This document shows positions 16,123 through 24,496 of a DNA stretch of 64,000 nt, one piece after another (position 1 is the first letter of the stretch; every line of letters starts with the position of its first letter). Both the position numbers and the translations under genes were made by a program. Source of the stretch: Nostoc sp. CENA543 (lineage in GTDB: Bacteria; Cyanobacteriota; Cyanobacteriia; Cyanobacteriales; Nostocaceae); the NCBI RefSeq assembly GCF_002896875.1, contig NZ_CP023278.1:2170001-2234000 (forward strand), written 5' to 3'. The notes beneath the pieces were generated by a model. The model did not search any database and was not told the DNA's origin. It saw only the letters and a program-made list of their open reading frames with translations.

Positions 16123-17760
16123 ATGAGGGATAATTTGTCAGCATACTCCCAAGCTGACACTGAGGAAACTTCAACAGAATTGGAATGCTTTCCTTACAGT
16201 GTTCAGCATCAAGATGAGGGTGTATGCCTGTTGGTGCGGATGGGGCCACATCGCATCCTGCTAGACTGTGGTTTAGCGGACATTTCGTCCTTACAAAAAA
16301 ATGTATCGCCATCGTCAAAGCTACCAGCAGATTTAGTTTTAGTCTCTCATGCCCACCCAGACCATGCTAGAGGGTTACTCTCACTACACCAAGTCTTTCC
16401 TAGTTTACCCATTTGTGCCAGTGAAGTAACCAGCAAGCTGCTGCCTTTAAATTGGTTAGAACAAGAAAAAATCCCCCAGTTTTGCCAAGCCTTACCATTG
16501 CGATCGCCCATTGAATTACAAAAAGGGCTAGTCGTAGAACTCTTTCCCGCCGGACATTTACCAGGGGCTGTAGCGATTCTCCTCACATACACCACAGCCC
16601 AGCGTGTGTATAAAGTCCTATACACAGGAGATTTTTTTCTATCCAACTCTCGATTAGTAGAAGGTTTACGGTTAGAAGAACTGCGGGGTTCAGATGTCAA
16701 CGTGCTGATAGTGGAAGGGACTTACGGCACATCTCGCCACCCCCACCGCCGTCATCAAGAAAACCAACTCGCCGAACGCATCAATCGCGCGATCGCGGAT
16801 GGTAATTCTGTGCTGTTACCCACACCCGCATTAGGTTTAGGGCAAGAACTATTAATGTTATTACGTTCCCATCACCATTTCACAGGCAGAGATTTAGATA
16901 TTTGGGTAGATGGTGCTGTGGCTAGAGGATGTGATGCTTATCTGGAACTATTACCTTACTTACCACCATCAGTCCAAAACTTTGCCCGTCATCAGCCCCT
17001 ATTTTGGGATGAGAGAGTCCGTCCCCGTGTGCGGCGGTTACAAACAGAACATCGAAATCAGATAGGCAAATCACCCTGCATTATTCTCACAGATATCACA
17101 GCAGACTTGAGTCAATACTGCCGCGCCGAAACAGGCCATTGGCTAATATTACTACCAGAAAAAATTGATGTCAGCGTCAGAAAAAAATATGCCGCACCCA
17201 CAACCATAGAAAGCTACTTACTAGCACAGCACAGCGACGGGCCTGGCACAACCCAGTTAATTCATAATTTACGCCCCCAACACGTCGTTTTTGTACATGG
17301 TTCAGCCGCCTATTTAGCAGACTTAACCAGTTTAGAAGAATTACAAAACCGCTATCATTTGCATTCTCCCCTAGCTGGGACAACGGTAGAACTGCCCATT
17401 GGCGACACCTTCTTACAACCAGCCGCCCCAGAGGCCAATTATCAAGGTGAAGTCACCGAATTAGATACAGTCATCAACATTAGCCTACCCGATACCATTA
17501 CCGGCGACCCCCGTTGGCGACAATTTGCCGATACGGGGTTAATTGAAGCCCGTTGGCAAGGAGAAGAATTAGTATTGAGGGGATTAACACCCAGAGAACT
17601 ATTAAATCAAAACAGCGATCGCTATATCATCCCCGACGTTGACTGCTGCGGAACCTGCCGACACCAAAGAGGACAACGCTGCTGGAATCCCGCCTCCCCT
17701 CTATATAACTTTAGAGTCACACTAGAAGGTTATTGTCCCGCTTTTGAAGAGAATCAATAG
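16123..17760 (+). CDS. MBL-fold metallo-hydrolase with C-terminal Cys motif
   Basis: A 545-residue protein with a metallo-beta-lactamase fold in its N-terminal half, with the metal ligands S-H-A-H-P-D-H (about 80-86), L-P-G-A-V (carrying G-H-L-P-G-A) and Y-T-G-D-F. The middle (E-G-T-Y-G-T, then L-P-T-P-A-L-G-L-G-Q-E-L) and the later F-V-H-G-S resemble beta-CASP RNA-processing nucleases. The extreme C-terminus has a Cys cluster, C-C-G-T-C-R-H...C-W-N-P...Y-C-P-A-F, which may bind metal. ATG at 16123 (GGAGA upstream) is preferred to TTG at 16081. Likely nucleic-acid or phosphoester hydrolysis, cytoplasmic; substrate unknown. Confidence 0.82.
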   Translation: MRDNLSAYSQADTEETSTELECFPYSVQHQDEGVCLLVRMGPHRILLDCGLADISSLQKNVSPSSKLPADLVLVSHAHPDHARGLLSLHQVFPSLPICASEVTSKLLPLNWLEQEKIPQFCQALPLRSPIELQKGLVVELFPAGHLPGAVAILLTYTTAQRVYKVLYTGDFFLSNSRLVEGLRLEELRGSDVNVLIVEGTYGTSRHPHRRHQENQLAERINRAIADGNSVLLPTPALGLGQELLMLLRSHHHFTGRDLDIWVDGAVARGCDAYLELLPYLPPSVQNFARHQPLFWDERVRPRVRRLQTEHRNQIGKSPCIILTDITADLSQYCRAETGHWLILLPEKIDVSVRKKYAAPTTIESYLLAQHSDGPGTTQLIHNLRPQHVVFVHGSAAYLADLTSLEELQNRYHLHSPLAGTTVELPIGDTFLQPAAPEANYQGEVTELDTVINISLPDTITGDPRWRQFADTGLIEARWQGEELVLRGLTPRELLNQNSDRYIIPDVDCCGTCRHQRGQRCWNPASPLYNFRVTLEGYCPAFEENQ

Positions 17761-17765
17761 GAATT

Positions 17766-17888
17766 AGGGGTGTAGGGGTGTAGGGGTGTAGGGGTGTAGG
17801 GGTGTGAGGGGAAGACAAGGGAGAAGAAGTCTTATTGACTAATGACTAATGACTAATGACTAATGACTAATGACTAATGACTAATGAC
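17766..17888. repeat. Octamer (AGGGGTGT) and heptamer (TGACTAA) tandem arrays
   Basis: Five copies of AGGGGTGT occupy 17766-17805. After a short purine-rich spacer, about 7.5 copies of TGACTAA occupy 17836-17888. They start right after the stop of the MBL gene. The heptamer is the reverse-complement relative of the TCATTAG array at 449-564. Confidence 0.9.
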
Positions 17889-17900
17889 CAAAAAATTAAT

Positions 17901-17935
17901 ACCCCCTGATGGCGTTGCTTCAGCAATCAGGGGGT
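17901..17935. terminator. 10-bp hairpin, best read as a minus-strand terminator
   Basis: ACCCCCTGAT (17901-17910) and ATCAGGGGGT (17926-17935) are perfectly complementary around a 15-base loop that itself contains TGCT/AGCA. The sequence just left of it is AAAAAATTAAT, so on the minus strand the stem is followed by ATTAATTTTTT, a classic terminator shape. No minus-strand gene reads into it from nearby, so it could also be a mobile repeat or a small-RNA end. Confidence 0.4.
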
Positions 17936-18269
17936 GACTATAGGTGGTAGACTATAATTTGTTCTGTATAGTTGATTACGATTCGATTCTAAAACCTAAA
18001 TCCCTCTTTGACCACTATAATAAGTAGAATTAATATGATTTTCATCAGTTCTTTATAACTGCTTCATTCACGTTATCTACTGAGAAATCTAAATATTAGA
18101 CTGTAACCATACCATCAATCAGGATTTGTCATCCCTGAAAATACTTAAAAAAATCTAAAATTTCCCTTCCCCAGAAGTGAAAAACATACACTTAGACAGT
18201 TTAGCAGGGTTGTAGAGAGTTCATTGTTAGCTAGCGATCGCACTTAGTCCTGTTATGCTCTCAACAGAA
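17936..18269. other. Gene-free stretch upstream of prxQ
   Basis: No credible gene was found between the hairpin and the operator-like dyad. The stretch is AT-rich and contains one HIP1 site at about 18235. Confidence 0.4.
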
Positions 18270-18291
18270 TATGTACAGATAACCGTACATA
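18270..18291. promoter_or_regulatory. Inverted repeat upstream of prxQ
   Basis: TATGTAC (18270-18276) and GTACATA (18285-18291) form a perfect seven-base dyad with an eight-base spacer, about 75 bases before the prxQ start; a further TGTACA lies near 18335. The spacing is GTA-N10-TAC, which does not fit the NtcA consensus GTA-N8-TAC. It may bind another dimeric regulator of oxidative-stress genes. Confidence 0.35.
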
Positions 18292-18364
18292 CGGATGGTG
18301 TCTGATTCAGGACACTTTGACAAATAATTAATAAATGTACACAAATTCTATTTAGCTAGTATCT

Positions 18365-18826
18365 ATGTCTATTAAAGTCGGAGACGCTGCCCCAGATTTT
18401 ACTCTACCGAATCAAAATGGCTCAACAGTTAGTCTGAGCGATTTTCGGGGTAAAAAATCCGTGGTGTTGTACTTTTACCCCAAAGATGAAACACCAGGAT
18501 GTACAGCAGAATCCTGCGCGTTCCGTGACCAATATGAGGTTTTTCAAGGTATCGGTGCTGAGGTAATCGGTGTGAGTGGCGATTCTAGCGAATCTCATCA
18601 GCGATTTGCGGCTAAATATAATCTCCCTTTTACACTCTTAAGCGATAAAGGCGACAAAGTACGCAAGCTATACGGTGCGACTGCGGCTTTTGGCTTGTTC
18701 CCTGGTCGGGTAACTTACGTCATCGACCAGCAAGGAACTGTACAGTATGTATTTGACTCCATGTTGAATTTTAAAGGTCACGTTGACGAAGCGTTGAAAA
18801 CACTGCAACAGCTTGCAGCAAAGTGA
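18365..18826 (+). CDS. Thioredoxin-dependent peroxiredoxin Q (Bcp type)
   Basis: A 153-residue peroxiredoxin that reduces hydrogen and alkyl peroxides with electrons from thioredoxin. It has the PrxQ active site [12 protein letters not shown] with peroxidatic Cys46 and resolving Cys51 five residues on, preceded by [11 protein letters not shown]. The [10 protein letters not shown] start is standard. Cyanobacteria have several PrxQ copies, so no specific symbol is assigned. It stands alone upstream of the convergent dnd genes. Confidence 0.95.
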   Translation: MSIKVGDAAPDFTLPNQNGSTVSLSDFRGKKSVVLYFYPKDETPGCTAESCAFRDQYEVFQGIGAEVIGVSGDSSESHQRFAAKYNLPFTLLSDKGDKVRKLYGATAAFGLFPGRVTYVIDQQGTVQYVFDSMLNFKGHVDEALKTLQQLAAK

Positions 18827-18832
18827 GTGCTG

Positions 18833-18862
18833 AGTCAATAGTCAATAGTCAATAGTCAATAG
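18833..18862. repeat. Short TCAATAG heptamer array
   Basis: About four units of the TCAATAG heptamer directly after the prxQ stop, followed by pyrimidine-rich CACACTCCC repeats up to the dndD 3' end. Confidence 0.8.
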
Positions 18863-18917
18863 TTGTTCTCCTCTGCTCCCCACACTCCCCACACTCCCCC
18901 GCCCCAGTCCCCATCTA

Positions 18918-20906
18918 CTACCAAAAGTATCGGTCTTCCAGAACCGTGGTTTCGCGGGTGGAAGAGTCGTATTTGAGGAGATATTCACGGGCGATCGCTT
19001 CATTTTTGCGTAGTGTCTCGACTTCTTTTTTACCAATTTCTGTATCCGTGGAAAGCAAAATAACTTGATGACTAGCTGAGGGAAAGTATTTTTCCACTAG
19101 GTTGTTACGGTGTGAAGAGTCGAGTCTACCAAGGGGTGTGTCGATTGCTACTGGTAGACGAAAGCCTGAGACTTTGGCAAGTCCCCAGAGAAAAGCGATC
19201 GCGAGTAGTTGTTTTTCCCCCGCAGACAGGCGATGTTTCGGGACTGGTTTACCTTTGAAATCATATAGAGATAGGCTAAAGGTTTTAGTATCAATGGTAA
19301 TGGTACGGACTAAATCAGATTTATGTAGTAAATAGAGGAAACAATGCTTCACTTCTTCCTCTAATTTATTCAGTTTTCTCAAAGTTAGTTTTTCACGAAA
19401 TAGCTTGAGGGTTGCTTGCACCTTCCCAACGGATGCAATGATATGTTCTCGATTTTTTCTATCAATATTTGTATCGGTATATTCCTTTAACTCTTTCTTT
19501 GTCTGCTCAATTACATCCTCTAATTCTGTTAATTTACGTTGGGTAATTTCAGCTTTCGCCTTAGATTGAATCACCTGCTTTTGTGCATCTTCCACCGCAT
19601 CCCTAAGTTTTTGATATGCTTCTGGTTCTGCGGCTGTTTGTACTTGTCTTTCTAAAGTAATAATTTCTTCTTCTACCGCTTTTAAATTAGCTAACTGCTG
19701 TTGAGCTAATTTTTGAGCATTTTGTAGATGATAACTGACATTATCTAATTGACTCAAACTTTCTTCATCAGCTAATAACCAAGGTGCTTCTGATGGGGAG
19801 TTACTTGTATATAAATTTTCCGTATCTTCCTTCAGGAAATATTGAATTTTCTCTACTTGTTCTAAATCAATAGTTAGTTGACTTAGCCAATTAATTAAAC
19901 GTTTATCTCGCTCAATTAAAACATCCTTAGCTAATTGGATTTGTTGATAGCGAAATTCCTTTGCTCCCTGTGCTTGGACTTGGTTAAGTAAATTGGGGAT
20001 GAGTGCTAAAGGTAAAACATCAGCAGCTAATTCACACATAGACTGTCTGAGGTTTTCTGCTGTCGATGTTTTATCTTTTTGCTGTTGTTCTAAATGACTG
20101 CGATCGCTCGCAATTTTCCCACCCTCAGACATGAACTTATCTAAAGCTTCTCGCTGTTTAGTTTCTAGTTCTGCAATTAAATCATTCAGCGTTGCTAATT
20201 CTGCTTGTATTCCTTGATAATCTTCCTGATATTGCGTTAATTTAGCTTCAATCTCTTCTAAATTAGCTAAATCCTTAGTATCAGCGATTTCCTTGCGTTT
20301 ACGGTTAACTAAAATTTCTAAATCTACAGCTAACCTATCAGCCAATTCTAAACCCAGAAGTCCCCGAATAGCTTCGACTACAATTGGCGGTGGTGTTTCC
20401 TGTTCTGCAAGTTCTTTAACTTGTTCCCCATCAAACAAAAATAAATTAGAAATACCTAACGGGAGTAAATTTTCTATATAATCATCCCAAATATTTACCA
20501 GAGAATCAACAGGCCAGGTATCATCATCCCCTAAAATTCCTAACGTATCCTTACCATCTTTAGGATTTTTATCCCAAGTCCTGACAATCCGATATTTAAC
20601 TGGCTTATCATCTTCAATATGTTCAAATAGTAATTCAATACGGGTTTTATCTGTAGGTGTGGCTTTACTATTAACGCATTGAGTCAAAAAATCGCTATAA
20701 CTCAAATTACCACGCGTAGAACATTGGGCGCGTTGTCCATACAAAGCCAAGCGAATAGCATCCATGAGAGTGGTTTTACCCCCACCATTCATGCCACCTA
20801 ACAAAATAATTGGACGGTAGTTTTCTTCACTTCTAGTATCAAGGTTAATCACTTGTCTACCAGAGTAAGGCCCAAAGTTTTGTAATACCAGTTCTAGGAA
20901 TATCAT
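18918..20906 (-). CDS. dndD: DNA sulfur modification ATPase DndD
   Basis: A 662-residue SMC/Rad50-like ATPase of the Dnd phosphorothioation system, needed with DndC for replacing a non-bridging backbone oxygen by sulfur. Walker A is L-G-G-M-N-G-G-G-K-T-T at about residues 36-46; the ABC signature L-S-A-G-E-K-Q begins near 560; Walker B is V-A-I-D-T-P-L-G-R-L-D near 586-596. Between them lie long coiled-coil arms (about 200-510). The N-terminal I-F-L-E-L-V-L-Q-N-F-G-P-Y-S-G is typical of DndD. It follows dndC on the same strand with a 125-base gap. Confidence 0.95.
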   Translation of the reverse strand: MIFLELVLQNFGPYSGRQVINLDTRSEENYRPIILLGGMNGGGKTTLMDAIRLALYGQRAQCSTRGNLSYSDFLTQCVNSKATPTDKTRIELLFEHIEDDKPVKYRIVRTWDKNPKDGKDTLGILGDDDTWPVDSLVNIWDDYIENLLPLGISNLFLFDGEQVKELAEQETPPPIVVEAIRGLLGLELADRLAVDLEILVNRKRKEIADTKDLANLEEIEAKLTQYQEDYQGIQAELATLNDLIAELETKQREALDKFMSEGGKIASDRSHLEQQQKDKTSTAENLRQSMCELAADVLPLALIPNLLNQVQAQGAKEFRYQQIQLAKDVLIERDKRLINWLSQLTIDLEQVEKIQYFLKEDTENLYTSNSPSEAPWLLADEESLSQLDNVSYHLQNAQKLAQQQLANLKAVEEEIITLERQVQTAAEPEAYQKLRDAVEDAQKQVIQSKAKAEITQRKLTELEDVIEQTKKELKEYTDTNIDRKNREHIIASVGKVQATLKLFREKLTLRKLNKLEEEVKHCFLYLLHKSDLVRTITIDTKTFSLSLYDFKGKPVPKHRLSAGEKQLLAIAFLWGLAKVSGFRLPVAIDTPLGRLDSSHRNNLVEKYFPSASHQVILLSTDTEIGKKEVETLRKNEAIAREYLLKYDSSTRETTVLEDRYFW

Positions 20907-21031
20907 TAATCTATAATGTAACCCTTATTGGGGGTTTTGTTTGTTTACCAGCAAGTATAATTTGCCTGATTCTCAGGAGAAGAAAAAGCAAGCATTAACT
21001 TTTCATTGTCAGATATTAAGCAGAGAAATAA

Positions 21032-22639
21032 TTACTTTTTAAATTTCATCTTTCCCCAAGTTACAGGTTTATCACTTTCTGATTTACCTTCATCCACAGC
21101 ATCACCCAAAGTTAACTGCTTCACCTTCTCCTTGACTGTGGCGATATCACCTTGAATCACAGCTTCTCGCAAGTCTCGTTTTAAATGAGCATTTTTAATA
21201 GCTTCCTCTGGAGAACGTGAACTAGTATCAAAACATTTCTCTAAACTATCGTAGATTCCGACACGTTTACTTTTCTTTTTGAACTGACGTTCTGTATCTA
21301 AAAGTTTCGCCATTAATTCCAAGTGCATATCATCAGATACACAAATTTCTTCTAACACAGACCATTCATCACTACCTAGTAATTTGTGATCAGCACCAGG
21401 ACGAGGATCTTTGAATTCTTCACCCGTTACTTCTTGATATATGCGGGGTAGACTATCATCAAACTCATGTTTTTGTTCCAACCAGATACGACGAATCTCA
21501 CTTAACTCTTCCAACGCGATAAGTGTTATGTCGCGCATATTTTCTGGTGCTGTTTGCCGAATTTGAGTTTGTGCTTCCAATAAACGTCTTAACCAATATT
21601 CGCGCCAATATTTTGTATATGGGCCAGGTATGGGTTCAACAGAGATTTTTCCATCTTTATTTCGTTCAAATAATTGAACTTCTCCCCACAGTCTTCTAAA
21701 GTCTCTTTTATCGTAGTCATCTTTAATATCTAGTTCATTACGAATATCTAATAAAGGCTGCATCCATTCTTTTTGTTCATCATTTTGAATCATAGCCTCC
21801 ATTGATTTATCCTGACTCACCATTGTGCAAACCCAGCAGCCAAACCGCGAGTCCCCACAACTGGGGGTAGAAGTGTCAACTACTAGAGGACATTCATTAT
21901 CTGCTGTAGCACCTCGATATATATTGAATAAGTCTTTGTTGTTACCTCCCCAGGGATTATCCCACTGCATTAGATAAAGCCAAACTTCATCATTACGCCA
22001 ATCTTCAATAGGAGTATAAACTAAGGAATTAATTAAACTTGATCTTGGACTGAGGCGATCGCGTACCCTTTTTTCTTCATGCTTCTCCATGACCGTAGCA
22101 CGTTTAGTGCTTTCAGCCTTCCGCATACCCAACACAAGAATGACCTCACCGTTTTCTCTAACCATGTTGCGGATGAAAGTATTGGCAGGCTGGATTTTTA
22201 GTCTTTCAGTACACCATCGGAAGCGTATACGGGGTGCTGGATAACCTTTGCCAATTAAGTTCACCCAAAAAGTGTCTTTGACTGCGGGATAAAGTAGATG
22301 GGTTTCAAATGGCATTCCTTTGTCTTTTGCCGCAGATTGTAACTGCTGCATAGATTGACGAACCCAAGCAGCAACAATAGGATTTTCTACTTGAGTATCC
22401 GTAGTAATTACATGGATTGTTTTAGTTCTTTTTTCCGGCGGGAGAGACGCGATCGCATTCCAAACAAGCTGTAAAACTGCACTAGAGTCTTTACCCCAAG
22501 ATACACCTATGACCCAAGGAATTGCATCTAAACAATACAATTCTTGAATTTCAGTGGTGAGAGCTTGGATATATTCCACTAACTCTGCTACAGTACGTGA
22601 CTGCTGACCTTTAGTTTCTTGCTGTTTTGCTGTACTCAT
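21032..22639 (-). CDS. dndC: DNA sulfur modification protein DndC
   Basis: A 535-residue PAPS-reductase-like enzyme that activates DNA for phosphorothioation. The PP-loop reads G-V-S-W-G-K-D-S-S-A-V at about 45-55. Cys residues suited to a 4Fe-4S cluster are seen in R-W-C-T-E-R-L-K (about 167) and in C-G-D-S-R-F-G-C-W-V-C (about 265-275), as expected for DndC. M-R-K-A-E-S-T-K-R-A and the C-terminal charged region are also family-like. It is transcribed away from the dndB-like gene from a 188-base shared spacer. Confidence 0.96.
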   Translation of the reverse strand: MSTAKQQETKGQQSRTVAELVEYIQALTTEIQELYCLDAIPWVIGVSWGKDSSAVLQLVWNAIASLPPEKRTKTIHVITTDTQVENPIVAAWVRQSMQQLQSAAKDKGMPFETHLLYPAVKDTFWVNLIGKGYPAPRIRFRWCTERLKIQPANTFIRNMVRENGEVILVLGMRKAESTKRATVMEKHEEKRVRDRLSPRSSLINSLVYTPIEDWRNDEVWLYLMQWDNPWGGNNKDLFNIYRGATADNECPLVVDTSTPSCGDSRFGCWVCTMVSQDKSMEAMIQNDEQKEWMQPLLDIRNELDIKDDYDKRDFRRLWGEVQLFERNKDGKISVEPIPGPYTKYWREYWLRRLLEAQTQIRQTAPENMRDITLIALEELSEIRRIWLEQKHEFDDSLPRIYQEVTGEEFKDPRPGADHKLLGSDEWSVLEEICVSDDMHLELMAKLLDTERQFKKKSKRVGIYDSLEKCFDTSSRSPEEAIKNAHLKRDLREAVIQGDIATVKEKVKQLTLGDAVDEGKSESDKPVTWGKMKFKK

Positions 22640-22745
22640 TTATCCCTACTTTATGGAAATATTCGCGTTACATCATCATTTTCTATCTAGTTGAAGGCCA
22701 TTTACAGCCAGATATCATAAAAGTCTATTGTCCCTTTGGCTAAAA

Positions 22746-22825
22746 AGTTTTTAAAAATTACTTTATTTAGTATCTAATTCTCCGGACAATATCGCTAAAT
22801 ACATTCACTCAGTTTTTAAAAATTA
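22746..22825. promoter_or_regulatory. Duplicated AGTTTTTAAAAATTA box in the dndC/dndB spacer
   Basis: AGTTTTTAAAAATTA occurs at 22746-22760 and again at 22811-22825, the second copy ending two bases before the dndB ATG. Each holds the palindrome TTTTTAAAAA. The spacer separates two divergent transcripts, and DndB is known to repress dnd operons elsewhere, so this pair is a plausible operator. AT-richness means chance similarity cannot be ruled out. Confidence 0.4.
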
Positions 22826-22827
22826 AC

Positions 22828-24426
22828 ATGGAAGATAGTACATATATACCCAATACTGATATTGCTAAAGAGTATTTAGAACGAGAAAACAAAGAAAAAG
22901 AAGTATTATCCCTACTATTAGGTAATTTTTTAGACAGAAGAGATCATATTTTAGTTCAAAAGACTGAAATGGGCGGAAACGAAGCTTATGTCGGTTCTGT
23001 GACTTTAGAATGGTTTGCCGGTCGGGTTCACTTCGCCTCTGGTTTACCCCTACTGCAAAAAAAATACAATCCAGAGACGGACAATATTGAAATTGATGCT
23101 GATAGTATCGACGAAATTCAGCAGCGTCCCCTTGACTGGTCGCGTCAAGCACCCTTAGTTCAATATTTAGCTGCCAGAAAAAATCATAAGTTTCCCCCAG
23201 TGCTGGTTGTTATTAATCAACCTTGGGTAGATAACCCCAAAGCACCAGAATGGGATAGTGAAGGGCGTGCGGAAAAATCTACCACTGATTTCACCCCTTT
23301 AGATAAAGATGGGAAAGTCGGGTTGCTGAATGTTTCTGAAGATAACATCACCATTTATGCGCTAGATGGTCAGCACCGTTTAATGGGTGTACAAGGGTTG
23401 ATGGAGTTAATTAAAACTAGTAAACTCCAGCGATATAAGAAAGATAAAACAGCAGATGATAGTTTAATCACCCTTGCAGATTTAACAGAACAGTATCAAG
23501 TAGACCCTGCTTATTTACAAAGCTTACCTAAAGAAAAAATTGGGATTGAATTCATTTGTGCGGTGAATGCTGGGGAGACACGCACCGAAGCGAGGCGGAG
23601 GGTAAGGTCAGTTTTTGTTCATGTTAACTTAATGGCTGCACCTTTAACTAAAGGTCAATTAGCACAGCTAAATGAAGATGATGGTTTTGCTATTGTGGCG
23701 CGCAAAATTGCGGTTACTCATCCACTTTTAGAACAAAAACCAAATCGTAACCCTCGCGTTAATTGGAATAGTGCAACAGTGGCGACAAATTCCACAGTCT
23801 TGACGACACTACAAGCATTACAAGATATGTCAGAGAGATACTTGGTTCACAAGTTCCCTCACTGGAAACCCTTTGAGAAAGGTTTGATTCCCATGCGTCC
23901 AGAAAATGAAGAAATTGAGCAGGGAATTGAGGAATTCAAAAAACTTTTTGATAGTTTGGCAAGCCTACCTAGTTATAAAATTTTGGAACATGAAGATACA
24001 CCAGTTTTAAGAAGATTTAGTTTTGAAAAAGGTGGTGGTGAAGCTAATATTCTTTTCCGTCCCGTTGCTCAAGTTGCTATAGCGCAAGCTTTAGGATTTC
24101 TAGTGTTTAAAAAAGGGTTTTCCTTAGCTAGCATTTTTAAGAAATTGCGGAAGTTTGACCAGCAAGGTGGTTTTACAGGTATGGAGTATCCCCAGTCTCT
24201 CTGGTATGGGATTTTATATGATCCCAATAAGAAGCGGGTTCAGGTTTCTGGAAAAGATTTAGCAGCTAAGTTATTAATTTATATGCTGGGTGGGCTTCAG
24301 GAGCAAATAGAAGTTGCTGATCTCCGCAAGGCTTTAGCTAATGCCAGAACTGTAGAGAATAAAACCATCAATTTTCATGGTGAGTTCGTGGAGGTTAAAC
24401 AAGTAGGGTTGCCACCTGTGCTTTAG
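22828..24426 (+). CDS. dndB: DndB-like DGQHR-domain protein
   Basis: A 532-residue protein with the D-G-Q-H-R motif at residues 180-184 (I-Y-A-L-D-G-Q-H-R-L-M-G), the defining feature of DndB and its relatives. The rest is alpha/beta with R-R-R-V-R-S-V-F-V-H-V-N-L (about 253-265) and W-N-S-A-T-V (about 310). It is longer than the roughly 360-residue enterobacterial DndB, the extra length being mostly C-terminal. In characterised systems DndB is a negative regulator of dnd transcription and is not essential for modification. It is divergent from dndC-dndD. Confidence 0.85.
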   Translation: MEDSTYIPNTDIAKEYLERENKEKEVLSLLLGNFLDRRDHILVQKTEMGGNEAYVGSVTLEWFAGRVHFASGLPLLQKKYNPETDNIEIDADSIDEIQQRPLDWSRQAPLVQYLAARKNHKFPPVLVVINQPWVDNPKAPEWDSEGRAEKSTTDFTPLDKDGKVGLLNVSEDNITIYALDGQHRLMGVQGLMELIKTSKLQRYKKDKTADDSLITLADLTEQYQVDPAYLQSLPKEKIGIEFICAVNAGETRTEARRRVRSVFVHVNLMAAPLTKGQLAQLNEDDGFAIVARKIAVTHPLLEQKPNRNPRVNWNSATVATNSTVLTTLQALQDMSERYLVHKFPHWKPFEKGLIPMRPENEEIEQGIEEFKKLFDSLASLPSYKILEHEDTPVLRRFSFEKGGGEANILFRPVAQVAIAQALGFLVFKKGFSLASIFKKLRKFDQQGGFTGMEYPQSLWYGILYDPNKKRVQVSGKDLAAKLLIYMLGGLQEQIEVADLRKALANARTVENKTINFHGEFVEVKQVGLPPVL

Positions 24427-24496
24427 TTGATAGCCCTGCTATTATAAAATGAATGAAGATTTAATAATTCATATCATTATATATAGTTGGGAAGAT

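Noticed and set aside
18270-18291. NtcA binding site before prxQ
   Set aside because: The spacing is GTA-N10-TAC instead of GTA-N8-TAC.
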